64,000 bases of DNA from contig CAWFLT010000004.1 in assembly GCA_963816795.1 (NCBI GenBank), positions 124,001 to 188,000 on the forward strand, written 5' to 3'. The position numbers and the translations under genes were made by a program. Each line of letters starts with the position of its first letter. The first letter of the stretch is position 1. Below, piece by piece: positions 26,571 to 38,507 of this stretch. The notes below the pieces were generated by a model, which saw only the letters and a list, made by a program, of their open reading frames with translations, did not search any database and was not told the DNA's origin. Source of the stretch: CAWFLT01 sp963816795 (GTDB lineage Bacteria > Acidobacteriota > Vicinamibacteria > Vicinamibacterales > SCN-69-37).

Positions 26571-26639
26571 CTCTCGCGGCTCGCAACCCGAGCCGCGCTA
26601 CGTCCGCTCTCTCGCGGCTCGCAACCCGAGCCGCGCTAC
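26571..26639. repeat. Tandem GCGGCTCG-CAAC-CCGAGCCGC hairpins
   Basis: Two identical 31-base units (26571-26601 and 26609-26639) each form a perfect stem GCGGCTCG / CGAGCCGC and end GCGCTAC. The second unit supplies the stop codon of the next minus-strand gene (complement 26636-26638). Relatives with the same stem occur at 43170-43190 and 44014-44045, and a GCGCCTC version occurs at 4087 and 4189. Confidence 0.8.
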
Positions 26640-29600
26640 TTCAGCGTGCTCAGAAACTCGACGAGATCGCGGATCTCACGCGGCTTGAGGATCCCGCCCA
26701 CCGGGGGCATCGGCGACGGGCCCGAGGTCCGGGTTTTGATCTCGTGCTTCGCGATCTTTCGCGTCGTGTTGGTCCCCGTTTCGAGGACCAGCGTCGTCTC
26801 GGTGTCTTCGCGGATCATGCCCGTGACGCTCGAGCCATCGGTCAGCGTGACCGCGGCGATGCCGAACCCCGGCGCGACCACGGCGTTCGGATCCAGCAAC
26901 GACTGCAGCAGTTGCTCTCGCGTGTGCGTGCCGCCGACCTTCAGTAAGTTCGGCCCGACCATCGGCTCGGGCGCGGTGCCGATGGAATGGCACCGCGTGC
27001 ACTGTGCGGCTTGATTCTGTTGAAAAATCTGGCGTCCGCGCATGGCCGCGCCGCCGTGCTGCAGCGCCTGTGGCAGGGCGGTGGCGAGCGTGCCGAGTGA
27101 CGCGCCGACGCCGAGCGCGGTCAGCTTGGCGTCGAGGCCGCCCTGGGCGACCGCCGCTTCGAGCGCGTCGAGCTGCAATTCGGCCGGAAGCGTGCGCGCC
27201 ACCAGCCGATCGAGCGCCTGGCCGAGCGATGCCCGGGCTTCCGGGCCGGTCAGTTTGCCCAGCAGCGCGAGCGCGCTCTGCTGTTCGGGAACGGAACCGC
27301 TCTTCAGAATCACCGCGATCGACTCGACTTTCGCGGCTTCCGGAATGGGCATCGCCGGCATCGCCGTGATCGCCGCCGCTCGGACGCTCGCATCGGCGTC
27401 CGCGAGCGCGAGTTTCACCGCCGCCGGGAGGTCGGGAGCCGCGATGGATTGCAGCGCGCGGAGCGCCGCGATGCGCACTTGCGGCACGCTGTCGGCGCGC
27501 AGCCGCTCGACCAGTCTGGCGCTCGCTCTCGTGAGCTTCGCGCGCCCGGCGGCGTCGATGATCGCGATCCGCATCGTCTCGCTCGGCTCGTCGGCGACGG
27601 TGTCAACGAAGCGCGCGATCGCGCTCTCTGCCGCCTGCGGCACCCGTTGCGGCGACGCGGTGCCGAGGTAAGCGCCGTCTACCCGGTCGAGCGACGACGG
27701 CACGTTCCAGGCGCCGAGCGCCGCGACGGCTTCGACACGGAGCGCCTCGACGCCGCCAGGCCGCGCCGCGAACATCTCGATGCGATTGGCGCACTCGGCA
27801 GTGCCGACGCGGCTGTTCGCGCTGATCGCGCGGCGCAGGAGCGGTTCGCTCGTGAATCGCGCCTGATCGAGGACACGAGCCAGCGCCGGCAACGCGCCGG
27901 CGATGCCGCCGTCGTCGTTGATCGCGCGCGCGGCTTCCGCGACGACCAGCTCGTCCGCGTCGCCGAGGTACTGCGCCACCGTCGCGCTCCGCATCCGCCG
28001 CAACGCCACGACGGCGGCGAGCCGCACCGCGCGCGACTGATGCTGTTCGAGGCCGGCGAGGCTGGCGGCGCTCATGCGAGAAAGCGCCAGCGCGCCGGCA
28101 TGACGCAGATACACGTCCTGATCGTCGTTCTCGGCCAGCATCGTCACGAGCGCCGCCGTGGCCCCCGCCGAGTCGCCGATGCGAGCCAGCGCCTCGGCGG
28201 CGAAGAACCGCACGCGCGGCGCCTGATCGCGCAACGCGGCGACGAGTGACGTCGCCGCGGCTTGATAGCGCGCGTCGCCGAGCAGCTTCGCGGCCTGGGC
28301 ACGCACCTCGGCGTCCGGGTCGGTCAGAAACGGGACGAGCGCTGCCGCCTGCCGGGCATCGCCGCGGGCCATCTGTCCGAGGCCCCACAGCGCGTGCAGC
28401 CGCGCCAGGTCGTCGCGCCGCCCCGCGGTGCTGGTTGCCGTGCCAGCCGTGCGCGCCACGGCCAGCAGCGTCGCGTCGTCCTTGCGCCGGACGAGCTCGA
28501 ACTGGCCGCGGGTACGAATTCGCATGTCGGCGTGGGCCAGCCAGCCACGCAGGGCACTCGACCGACTGCGCCGTTTCATCGACGGTGAAGAGCTTGCGCA
28601 CTTCGATGCGCGCCGGCGACGCCGCCGCGGCCGGGACGTCCAGCTTCCAGATCCGGCCCTGGTCGAGCGGATCCCAGCCGGTGATCCAGTCGCTCAGATA
28701 CAGCGCGCCGTCCGGACCGATCTTGATCCCGGGCGTCAGGATGCCGCGGAGGATCTCCGTGTTCGATCCCATGGCGAAGCCGGCGCCGCGCGGCTCCAGC
28801 TTCAGCGCGAACAACCGCGCCGAGGCCGGTGAGCCGGTAAAGCTGGTCACGAAGAAGTGCTGCTTCCAGCGATCGTCGAGCGCGACACCCGGGTGGTACA
28901 CGAAGCCCGACGGGCCGGCCGGGTACGACGAAATCGGCGGCGTGAAGTACGCCGCCTGTCCGTCGAACCTCGGGCGGTACATGCCCTCGTTCATCCACAC
29001 GTTGTAGCGGTTGTTCGCCGGATCGGTGTACTTGCCGTACTGCCACGTCGAGCGCCAACCGGTCTCGCTGCCATACGTCACGTAGACGAGCCGTTCGGTC
29101 TCGCCCGGGTGATCGCCGTCGTTGTCGACCGAGATCAGATTTCCGTGCTCGTCGAACGCGAACTCGTGCGTATTGCGCAGCCCCGATGCGAACACCTCGA
29201 AATTGCTGCCGTCGAGATCCGACCGCACGATCGATCCGCGATTCGGATACGCCCAGCGCGTGCCGGTCTTGTCGACGACGTTCAGACCGATGTCGCCCAC
29301 TTTCCAGTAGAGCCGGCCGTCGGGCCCGATCGTGATGCCCGACATGCCGTGACCGCCGAACGCCGGGTGGATGTTGTAGCCGTGGCTCATCGACTCGCGC
29401 ACGTCCATGCGGCCGTCGCCGTTGGTGTCGCGGAACCGCCACAGGTCGGGCGCCGCGGCGACGATCAGATCCTGGCCAAGCGCCATGACGCCGCCGGCCA
29501 CCTCGCTCACCGGGTCGTCGTTGCCGAAACCTTCGACGACGATTTCGGAAGTGTCGGCGCGGCCGCGATTCGCCGTGTCCTGCAGCCGGTACACACGTTC

Positions 29601-30125
29601 CTGTTTGCCGGCCAGATCGCGCCAGTCCCGTGACCCGTCGCCGTTGAGATCCGGGAGCCAGCTGTTCTGCCCGCTGCGATCGGGGGCCATCACCCGTTTG
29701 AGAAACGCGCGATGTTCTTCGACCGTCGTCAGCGTGTGGACTTCCGGGACCCAGTCGGCGTGCTGCCGGATGTCGAGCGGCAGGCCGGTTCGGGGCGAGC
29801 TGGTGACGTACATCACGCCACGCGCGTCGATCGCGATCGCGATCGGGTCTTTGATCAGGGCCGATGGGGCCCAGAGCGACACTTCGAGCCCGGGCGCCAT
29901 CGTCACGCTGATTGCAGCGCGTGCTTCCTTGGCCAGCCGCTCGGCCTCGGCCGGGTCGAGACGGACGATGGCCGACGGCGGCTGCGAGATCTGCTGTTGC
30001 CCGCGCGCGGCGACCGGCGTCCAGTCGAGGACCACCCACGAAGCCGCGACGAGTCCACTGATCAGGGCAAGCGCTCGCCACGCCGACGGTCGAATCGTCA
30101 GCGAAAAGCGTCGAAATGCGGACAT
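26636..30125 (-). CDS. Membrane-bound dehydrogenase / HEAT / cytochrome c (PVC-type haem) protein, one frameshift
   Basis: ATG 30125 opens a signal anchor (WRALALISGLVAASWVVLDW). The N-terminal half is a TIGR02604-type propeller (EVSLWAPSALIKDPIAIAID, LPDLNGDGSRDWRDLAGK, FRDTNGDGRMDVRESMSHGY, GLRNTHEFAFDEHGNLISVD, IKIGPDGALYLSDWITGWDP). After a break near 28560, explained by a GCGC word, come about ten HEAT-like units (ARLHALWGLGQMARGD, RIAALRALQSIAAPDLPAAV). The C-terminus carries a haem motif CTRCH in QAAQCTRCHSIG and a GPNLLKVGGTHTREQLLQSL segment ending in SDLVEFLSTLK-like sequence. Length is ~1160 residues. It probably oxidises a sugar or alcohol in the periplasm and passes electrons to the fused cytochrome. 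Unlike its relative at 1266, it carries its own haem site. Confidence 0.85.
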
Positions 30126-30169
30126 GCGGGAATCTTACCGCTATTCCCGTCAAGCAGCGGGGGAGGCGG

Positions 30170-33100
30170 CTACCTGACCTGAACCACCGCGGCGGCGCTG
30201 CGGCCGTGGATTTCCGGCGCGTACATCGCTTCGCCCCACGTGCCGGCGGCGTTGAAGGTGCCGGCGGTCGTGGCGCGCGCGAGGTAGGTGAGCTCGTGGC
30301 GTCCGGCCGCGAGCCGCGTGGCGAAGGCCACCACGCGATCGTCGTGCTTCTCGACATGTTCGAAGCCGCCGCGCCGCCACCAGAGTCGTCGGATTGCCGG
30401 CGCTCGACTGCGTGGTCGCCTGCTCGCCCAGATCGGTCGCCGTCGTCTTGAGCTGCGCGTCGATCGGCTCGAAGCCGGCAGGGAGCGGATCCGTGAACGC
30501 GAGAAACCGGCCCTCGTGCGGCAGATCGACGGTGATCGTCACGCGGACCAGATCGCCATTGGCGAAGCTCGTACCCGCCGTGCTCGGCGTCGCCGGTGAC
30601 TGGCCGGGTGTGGCCGCGGCGGCGTCAGGCGTGTAACGTTCGTACTTGCGGGTGATGCGCAGGCCCCGATCGACGGACGCCGTCGATTCAGGCACGAGGT
30701 ACTGCAGGCGCGCGGTGTAGTACACGCGGCCGGTGCCGGTGCGCGAGACGACGAGGTCGCGCGTGACCGCGCCCGTGACGCGGGCGACGAGATCCGGCAT
30801 CTCGAGTCGCACCTGCTGAGCGGTCGTCGAGCGTCCGGCGAACGTCGCGCTGCCGACGGTCGCACCTGCCAGCGAAACGGTCGCCGTCATCTGAGGTATT
30901 TCTGCTTCGAATGTCCGGTAGTAATTGACGAGCGCTTCGAGCGCCACGGCGTTCTCTTGCGTCGTGCCCCAGCGGCCATTCGTTCGGGCCGCGAGCAGCC
31001 AGCGCGCGAGCGGGGCGACCAGCGTCGGGTCGTCCTGGCGGCGCGCGATGCCGCCGAGCACGACGGCGGTGGCGCGGACGTTCGAGTTCCACAGCCAGAC
31101 GAGCGACGCGTCATCGACTTCTTCGACGTGCGCCCGGTCGGCGTCGACTCGCAGGGCGTTCGACAGCCGCCGCACGACGTCCTGGTAGCGCGGGCCGCGA
31201 TCGCCTGAGGCCGCGAGCGCATCCGCCAGATAGGACAGCGCGAAGACCGGCAGCCGTGCCGCCAGGCCGTAGAGGCGCGACACGTCGGCGGCCTGGTTGC
31301 GACCCTGCTCAGTCAGGACCTTGAGGGCATACGCCTGCGTCGCCCCCCAGGCCGGCCACCACTGCACTTCGGGTGGGGGCTGGCGCAACTGGGTCTGCAG
31401 ATAGCTCAGCGCGCGATCGATCGCGTTCCGATCGGTCACGACCTGCAGCGAGGCGGCGATCTTCATCACGTTGAGGATGTACGCCGTCAGATACGGAGAC
31501 GAAGCGATGCACCGGCCCGGCCACAACGAGAAGCCGCCATCGGGACACTGATAGGCGTACAGCTCGTTCAGCGCGCGTGCGCCTGCTGCGCGCGTCTCCT
31601 CGGGCTTGATGGTGGCGAGCGCGAACGCGCCGCCGAGATCCGCGGAGAGCAGGAGCGCCAGCGCGCGCGACGCCTTCTGTTCGGCGCAGTCGTAAGGATA
31701 TTCGTCGACGTAGCGAGCGCTTTCGCCGAGGCCGACGAGCGCGGTGGAGGCCAGGCTGACGCTCAAGCCGCCTGCGCCGGGAATGATGCCGGCGGGAATC
31801 GTCAGCTTCTCGGTCGCGCTGGTGATCGTGTCGCCATACGCGGCGACGCTTTCGAGCCGCGCCGGCGCCGTGACGGGCAGTGTCGCCTCGAACGCGTCCG
31901 TCTCGCCGCCGAGCGTCACCGTCATCTGGACGCGCGCATGGCCACGTGCCGTCGCGATCGCGTCGAAACGCACCGGCACGGACTCGCCCGGCGCCAGTCG
32001 CACCGTGCGCGTCAGTTCGCCAGCGAATTGCAGCGACGGAAGATCGAGGCTGCGAATCGTCACGACGGCGTCGCCGGCGCTTCCCGTGCCGTTGGTGACG
32101 ACGGCGCCGAAGGAGGCGCGATCGCCTTGTCCCATGAAGCGCGGGAAGGCCGCGAGCATCGTGAGCGGCTTCGTCGCGCGAATCTCGCTCTCGGCCGCGC
32201 CGAAGTGCGACGAGAGATCGCCCGCCACCGCCATGACGCGGTAGGTCGTCAGCGAATCGGGCAGCGTCACCGACGCGCGTCGCGCGGCCATCGGGACCGG
32301 TCGCGATCGATCCCAGCCAGAACGCGAGCGGTCGAAAGTCACGCCGCACATCGAGCTCAGACTTCTGCGCGCTGGTGTCCACCATCGGGGAGGCCGCCTG
32401 GACCGCGAGACTCTCTGACGTCATCATCGCCGTGGGGAGCCAACGCGGAGGCGAAATCAACGCCGCCACCACCTCGCCCCCCGCCGGCCCCTAATCTCTG
32501 CCCCTGGCGTCTCGACGAGCATCGGCCGCCGTCCGATCAGGCGGGCGCGATTGTCCTGCGTCTGCACCTGCAGTTGCTTGCGCGCGTAGATCGCGCGGGC
32601 CACGTCGGGCGTCTTGTAGTCGGTGAGCGAGAGCAGCCCGTAGTCCATCGCCCAGAGCGTGACTTCGCTGGCGCGCGGACGTCCCTGCGCGTCGGCGACG
32701 TCGCACCGACACCGCCACCTCCTGCCGCGGCCGGTACTCCTGCTGGTCCGCCTTCACCGCCACGTTCAACCGCTTCGAGCCGTCGTCGACCGTGAGCTCG
32801 GTGTAGCCGACGCGGAACCCCGGCTTGCCGGGATCGCTGTCGTCCGCGCCGGCATCAGTTGACGTTCGTCCTTTGACGAGCAGCACGGAGACGTACACGT
32901 TCGGCACGTCGGCTTCGGTGATCGGCACGTCGATCGCGTCCTGCGTCGAGGTGATCGCGATGCGCCGATGGCTCCGGATGCCCTCGCGCTCGGTCGTGAC
33001 CAGCGCGGTGGCGCGCTCCCACGGCGACTGCACCAGCACGCGCGCCGTCTCGCCTGGCTTCCACGTCATCCGTTCGGGCGTGAGCGTGATGCGATTGCCG

Positions 33101-36100
33101 TCCGCCCGCCACGCCGAGTAGCCGCGCCCGAGCACGTAGAAGACCACCTCGGTGCGCGTCGGGCGGCCGCGCTCGTCCCGTCGCGGTCGCGCGAAGCGTG
33201 TAGCAGCCGCCGTCGCGCAGCGGGATCGGCAGCGACACGCGACCGGCCGTCGTCGTGATCGTCCACTCGCCCGACGGGATCTCGGTCCGCACCCACATCC
33301 GGAAATCCCGGGTTCTCAGGCCGGCGTTCGGACCGCCACTGCTCGCGCACGAGCGAGACCGTCACCGGCACATTCGCGCGCGCGGCGCCCGCCAGGTCCA
33401 CGGCGACAACGCCGGCGGTGAATCCGCTGTCGGCGTTGACGAAGAACGGCGGCCGCGCGAGCCCGATATAGAAGGACGCCGGGTGCACCAACGTGACGGC
33501 GCGGTTGGCGATGTGCTGTCCCGACACGCCCTCGACGTCGGCTTCGAGCTGGTAGCGAAACGCCACGTCGGCGCCGGCTTCCGTCGGCACCGGCGCCGAG
33601 AGCCGGCCCTCGGCGGTGAGCGGTTCGCGCCGATCCGGCAGCCGGAGATAGAGCGGGCCCCAGGTTTCCGGCCGGGGCAGGTAGCCGAACGCGAACTGAT
33701 CCTCGGCGTACCGTTCGCGAATCGGTGCCGGCACTTCACGCGCGGGCCCGCGCGAGATCCGACCAGCGCACCGGCTGGCCGGCGAGCGGGGCGCCGAACA
33801 GGAAGCGCGCGCTCATCGTCGCCGCCAGCGGGTTGCCCAGCACCGCCGGATCGCCGGTGAGCGTGGCGTCGACGCGAAAGTCGGGGCGGCGGAACGCGGC
33901 CACGAGAAACGATCCGTCGACACCCTGCGGTCGCGCACGATTCGGCGGCAACGGCGTGGCGTCCGGCGCACTGATGTCGACTGAGTACATTCCGAGCGAA
34001 CCGCCGGCAGGCACCCGCCAGTTCCACTCGATGCTGCTCCAGCGGTTCACGGTCGCCGTCCGCTTATCGACCTCGCCGTTGCGGCTGTCTCGCACTCGCA
34101 CTTCGACCGCGGTGCCTTCGGGCAGCAACTGCACGCCCGCCGGGGTGTCGGTCCTCAGCACGGCCTTCACGCGCAGTTCGTCGCCGAGCGCGTAGACGCC
34201 GCGATCGGTGACGATCGATCCGCGCAGGACGCCGCGCGATTCCGCGAGCCCGTACGGCAGGCCGAAGTTCGACGGGTGGACGTCAGCGGTCCAGTCCGAG
34301 CCGACCCACGCGACGTCGCCGTCTTTTTCGGCGGTGACGACGTACGATCAACTGCCAGGGATTCTCAGTCGGTCTCAGCTCGAGCGCCGGCGCGATCGCC
34401 ACCCCGTCGGCGTTGGTGGTGCCGCGCCAGGCGGTGCGGTTGTTCTGGACGGTGATCGCCACGCTTGCGCCCGCGACCGGCTCGGCGTTGTCGAGACGCG
34501 TGACGAACACGAGCGTGGACTGCGGACTGTCCTTCACGCTCAGCCCGAGGTTGGTCACCTGAAGCAGCGATGCGCGCGGCCGTCCGAACGTGTTGTCAGT
34601 CGAACTGCCCGGCAGCATCGCGGTCTGGCTGATCGCACCCCACACGAGGCCGGTGCCTCCCGCGCCGAGCACGCCGCGGAGGTCGATGGCATGGGCCTCG
34701 ATGGCGTCCGGCTTGCCGGAGAATCGCCGTGCGGTGCCAGCAACGTCGGGCGCCATCGCCGCATTCCCGCGCTGCATCGCCAGCAGGCGCGGCATCAAAT
34801 CAGCTGGCGACATCGGCGCGAGGAACTGTCGCGCCTCGGTCGTGTTTCGAGCCAGGAACGGCACCTGCGGTCCGTTCTTCGCCTCCCAGACCTGCCCCGT
34901 CCAACTCGCGTACGGCCGCTCGTGCGCTCGCTCGACGACCCCCATCCAGGTGTAGCCGAGCGATTGGCCGTCGGTCGCTTCGAGTGAGGCGTCGATTCGA
35001 AGCGCCCAGGTGCTGGCTGCCGGCTGCCGCTCGTAACCCACCATCGGCGAGCGAGACGGATCGGTAGCCGTCCGCCGGGCGGTAGGAAGGCTCCGGCGGC
35101 ACCTGGCCCGCCGGCACGGGCCGTCCCGCGCCGCCACCGGTCAGATCACGCACAGTGAGCACGCGCGCGAGCGCCTCGGTCCGGACGCCGCGCCTCACGC
35201 CGACGCCGAAGGTGTTCGCCGGATCGCATCCGGCGCTGCAGGGCAGCGTCTCGATGAAGAACGCCGGCTCCAGCCTCAGCGTCGTCGTCTGCTCGGCAGG
35301 GGTTTCCGGGCCATCGGCGCTCGGCAACTTGTCGTCGAGCGTCACCGCCAGCCACGCCCTCCGGCGCCGGTGGCGTCGTTGTCTCGATCACCACCAGCGT
35401 CGGCGCGGGCGGAAAGCGTTTCTCGTCCCACTCGCGCGCGGCTTGAATCGCCACCGGCGCGGTTGATGCGGCGACGCGCGCCGTCGCCGCGACCTTCTCG
35501 GAAAACCGGGCGAGGCCGGCGGGATCCTCGCGACTCAGGATCTCGCGCGCGGCGGCGTCGATCGACGGCGCCGTCCACGGATGCGCCGCGTAGCGGACGC
35601 GCGTATGGGCGACGCACGTCGTCCTGGCGCACCGGCTGGTTGAAACGGAGTGCGATCACCGCGGGGCTGTCTGCGCGGCCGGTCTTGCGATACCACTCGG
35701 CCGACAACAGGCGAACCGTCGGGGTCGTGAACGTGAACGTGTGCGGCGACGCCAACTGTCGCCCCGAGGTGCTCCGCGCGGCGCCATCGATCCGCACGCT
35801 GTAACGCGTCGCGTAGGGCAGCGGGCGCGACGGGTCGGCCGTGACGATCAAGGTGCGCGTGCCCGACCAGAAGTAGTTCGCCGCGAAGGCCGGCTCGATC
35901 GACAGCCACGGCGGTGCGCCGGTCGATGGCGTGCCGAGCGCCACCATCGGCTCTGAAAAGACGATGCGGATCTCGGTGGCGTCCGAGATCTGACCCACCT
36001 CGCCGGCCGGACTCGAGCTGACGACGAGCAGCGGCCGCTCCTGGAGACCGGCGGGCGCGGGCACCTGCGCGCTGAGCAGGACAGCGACGATGACTCCCAG

Positions 36101-36121
36101 ACGTGCCCGCAGTGGTGGCAT
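30170..36121 (-). CDS. Alpha-2-macroglobulin family protein with thioester motif (frameshifted consensus)
   Basis: About 1,970 residues. ATG 36121 follows AGGAG and starts a signal peptide (ARLGVIVAVLLSAQVPAPAG). MG-type domains follow in shifted frames (EIRIVFSEPMVALGTPSTG, GVLGAGGTGLVWGAISQTAM, LLQVTNLGLSVKDSPQSTLV), then the macroglobulin core (KPLTMLAAFPRFMGQGDRAS), the thioester site YPYDCAEQKASRAL near 31690, the alpha-helical ring (ELYAYQCPDGGFSLWPGRC) and a receptor-type C-terminus (RVTITVDLPHEGRFLAFTDP). It ends VVQVR-TAG (complement 30170-30172). More than ten frame changes were seen; those examined fit synonymous four-base codons (for example GTGC near 35600, TTGA near 34345, GGAT near 33300). 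Bacterial homologues trap foreign proteases; no penicillin-binding partner gene is adjacent. Confidence 0.82.
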
Positions 36122-36218
36122 TGGGCTCCTGTGCAGCTTGAGACGACGGCGCGGCCGGTTCAGCTTACGGAACGGCCCCTGGCGACGCAATTGCGCATGC
36201 TAGACTGCGAAGAACAGC

Positions 36219-36340
36219 GCCTCGGACCGCGGTCCGGACCCTGTGCAAGTTCAGCCGACGAACCGCGTCAGGGCCGGAAGGCAGCAGCGCTAAGTCGATC
36301 CTGTGCTGTGCCGCAGGCCCTCCGGGCCGCGGTTCGGGGC
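36219..36340 (+). ncRNA. ffs: Bacterial (4.5S-type) signal recognition particle RNA
   Basis: The conserved SRP loop core GTCAGGGCCGGAAGGCAGCA (from ~36267) is followed by GCGCTAAG, the Ffh-binding asymmetric loop and GGAA tetraloop region. The flanks 36219-36238 and 36321-36340 form an uninterrupted 20-bp helix including G-U pairs (GCCTCGGACCGCGGTCCGGA with TCCGGGCCGCGGTTCGGGGC). The small-type RNA is about 122 bases. It binds Ffh for co-translational membrane targeting. A TAGACT hexamer at 36201-36206 may be the -10 box. dnaX starts 24 bases downstream, a conserved neighbourhood. Confidence 0.92.
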
Positions 36341-36364
36341 GTTGCATTAACTAGACTTCTCCCC

Positions 36365-38180
36365 ATGTCCCATCTCGCATTAGCACGCAAATGGCGTCCG
36401 AAGCGGTTCGAGGACGTCATCGGGCAGCGCGGCGTCGTCCGCACGCTCGAGAATGCGATTGCGACCGGGCGGCTGGCGCAGTCCTTCATCTTTGCCGGGC
36501 CGCGTGGCGTCGGCAAGACGACCACCGCGCGCATCCTTGCGCGCGCGCTCAACTGCGTGAGCGGCCCGACGGTGACGCCGTGCGGCGAGTGCGACGCCTG
36601 CAAAGAGATCGCGGAAGGCCGCGACATCGACGTGCTCGAGATCGACGGCGCGACCTACACGGGCGTGGACGCGGTGCGCGAGGTCATCGTCGAGCCGCTC
36701 TCGATGGCGCCGATGCGCGACCGCTTCAAGATTTTCATCATCGACGAAGTGCACCGGCTGTCGAAGAACGCGTTCGACGCGCTGCTCAAGTCGATTGAGG
36801 AGCCGCCGCCGTACGTCAAGTTCATGATGGCGACGACGGACCTGCATGCGGTGCCGGCGACGATCCAGTCGCGGTCGCAGGTCTTCGAGCTGAAGTCGCT
36901 GCCGTTCGGCATCATTCGCGATCAGCTACGGGCGATCGCCGCCAGCGAGAGCGTCCAGGTGGACGACGCCGCGCTGGCGCTCGTCGCGCGATCGGCCGAG
37001 GGCAGCATGCGCGACGCGCTCTCGGCGCTCGATCAGATTCTGGCGTTCTCCAACGACGCCGTCTCGTCGAGCGATGTGAGCGCCGTGCTCGGCCTGATCG
37101 GCCGCGACGTCCAGTTCGACATCGCCGAGGCGGTCGCGCGCGAGGATCTGCCGGCCGCCTTCGAGCTCGCCGGCACAGGTCGTCGACGCCGGCTTCGACC
37201 TGCGCATCGTCGCGCGCGAGCTCGCGCGTCTCATGCGGGACCTGATGGTGGTGACGATCGATTCGGGCCGTCTCTCCGATCCGGAGATCGCGGCGGAAGG
37301 CGAGCGCGATCGCCTGATGGCGCTGGCCGCAAGTTACTCGCGCGAAGATCTGATGCGCGCGTTCGACCTGCTGTCGAAGGCCGAGACGGACATCAAGAAC
37401 TCCTCGCAGCCGCGCCATCAGTTCGAGATGGCGCTGGTCAAATGGATCCATCTCAGGAAGCTGACGCCGTTGACGGAGATGATTGCGGGACTGGAAGGCA
37501 CGGGTGGAACCGGGTTCCGGGGTTCCGTGGGTTCCGGGGGTTCGGCTGGCCCTGCGCGTCCCGCTACTTCGACGGCTTCGGGTACGCCGACTCGGGCGAC
37601 TCCAGCGCCGGCCGCGCCGCGCCCGCCAGCGAAGGCCACGCCCGTCAGCGCGGACGCGGGCCCTGCCGAAACTCGCCGTACCGGTGGTGCGAGCGTCACC
37701 TCGGGAACCCAGGGAACCCCCGGAACCCAAGGAACCCCTGGAACCCAAGGAACTTCCGGAACCCAGAGAACCCCCGGAACCCCGGAACCGCGGAACCCCG
37801 GAACCACAGATGTAAAGTCCTCCGTCCTGTCCTCGATCCGCGACCAGAACAAAGTGTTCTACGGCATGGTCATCGCCCAGGCGGTGATCGACGTCGAAGG
37901 TGACGCGATCGTCTTCTCGTTCGCGCCGGTCCATCGCTCGCTCAAGACCCAGCTCGAAGGCAAGCGCGCGTGGATCGAGCAACTCGCGCACGCCGCCAGT
38001 GGACGTAAGATGTCCGTCGTCGTCAAGGAGCGGCCGGCGGCCGCGCCCACCGAAGAAAAGGCCTCGGCCGCCGATTCGCGCAAGGCCGAGCTTCGTGAGC
38101 GAGCCAAAGCCGAGCCGCAGGTGCAAGCCGTGCTCGACGTCTTCGGCGGCCAAATCGAGGATGTGGAAGAAATTCAGTAA
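36365..38180 (+). CDS. dnaX: DNA polymerase III gamma/tau subunit
   Basis: ATG 36365 gives MSHLALARKWRPKRFEDVIG, the usual start. Walker A is FAGPRGVGKTTTARIL. A zinc module is formed by CVSGPTVTPCGECDAC, then Walker B/DEVH (FKIFIIDEVHRLSKNAFDAL), the sensor SIEEPPPYVKFMMATTDLHA and SEGSMRDALSALDQIL. A +1 break at 37166-37172 (CTCG or GCCG) separates this from domain III (GFDLRIVARELARLMRDLMV) and the C-terminal tau part (AQAVIDVEGDAIVFSFAPVH). The break has no A-rich slippery sequence and is probably not programmed. Residues around 37503-37807 are a repeat-encoded GTQGTP linker. It loads the beta clamp in the replisome. It is co-directional with ybaB and recR. Confidence 0.93.
37503..37807 (+). 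repeat. GGAACCC repeat arms inside dnaX
   Basis: The left arm (37503-37545) is a run of GGTTCCGGGG words. The right arm (37703-37807) has about ten GGAACCC(A/C) words, which are the reverse complement of the left arm, so the two could pair across a ~157-base insert. Both arms are read in frame, giving GTGGTGFRGSVGSGGS and repeated GTQGTP units. The nucleotide periodicity (about 9-10 bases, CCCCGGAACC cores) is stronger than a protein-level repeat needs. Confidence 0.8.
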
Positions 38181-38207
38181 TCTCCAAATGTCGCTGACGG
38201 AGTTCTT

Positions 38208-38507
38208 GTGAACATACAGAAGATGATGCAACAGGCGCAGCAGATGCAGGAGCGCCTGCAGAAGCAGATGACCGAGATGCGGGTGGACGCCAGTGCCGGA
38301 GGCGGGATGGTCACCGTGACGGTCAACGGCAACAAGCAGCTGCTGCAGCTCAAGATCGATCCCGAGGTCGTCTCCAAGGAAGACGTCGAGATGCTGCAGG
38401 ACCTGGTGGTGGCGGCGGTCGCCGATGCACAGCGCAAGGTCGATGAGCTGCTGGCCAATCAGATGCAAGGCATGATGGGCGGCCTGAGGATTCCCGGGCT
38501 GTCCTGA
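38208..38507 (+). CDS. ybaB: YbaB/EbfC family nucleoid-associated protein
   Basis: Intact 99-residue protein from GTG 38208, with GGAG nine bases upstream. The sequence is typical: NIQKMMQQAQQMQERLQKQM, then AGGGMVTVTVNGNKQLLQLK, DPEVVSKEDVEMLQDLVVAA and a methionine/glycine-rich tail (QMQGMMGG). EbfC forms tweezer-like dimers that bind DNA. Its place between dnaX and recR is conserved across bacteria. Its TGA overlaps the recR ATG by one base (TGATG), so translation is coupled. Confidence 0.95.
   Translation: MNIQKMMQQAQQMQERLQKQMTEMRVDASAGGGMVTVTVNGNKQLLQLKIDPEVVSKEDVEMLQDLVVAAVADAQRKVDELLANQMQGMMGGLRIPGLS

Noticed and set aside
36122..36364. Upstream extension of dnaX through the SRP RNA region
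   Set aside because: The frame is open by chance. The conserved start is MSHLALARKW at 36365, and the upstream sequence folds as SRP RNA.
37166..37172. Programmed frameshift in dnaX, as known in some bacteria
   Set aside because: There is no A-rich slippery heptamer or stimulatory structure at the break, and the same type of break occurs in many unrelated genes of the window.
37703..37807. CRISPR-like array
   Set aside because: The repeat words are 7-10 bases without unique spacers, lie in a coding frame, and no cas gene is present.
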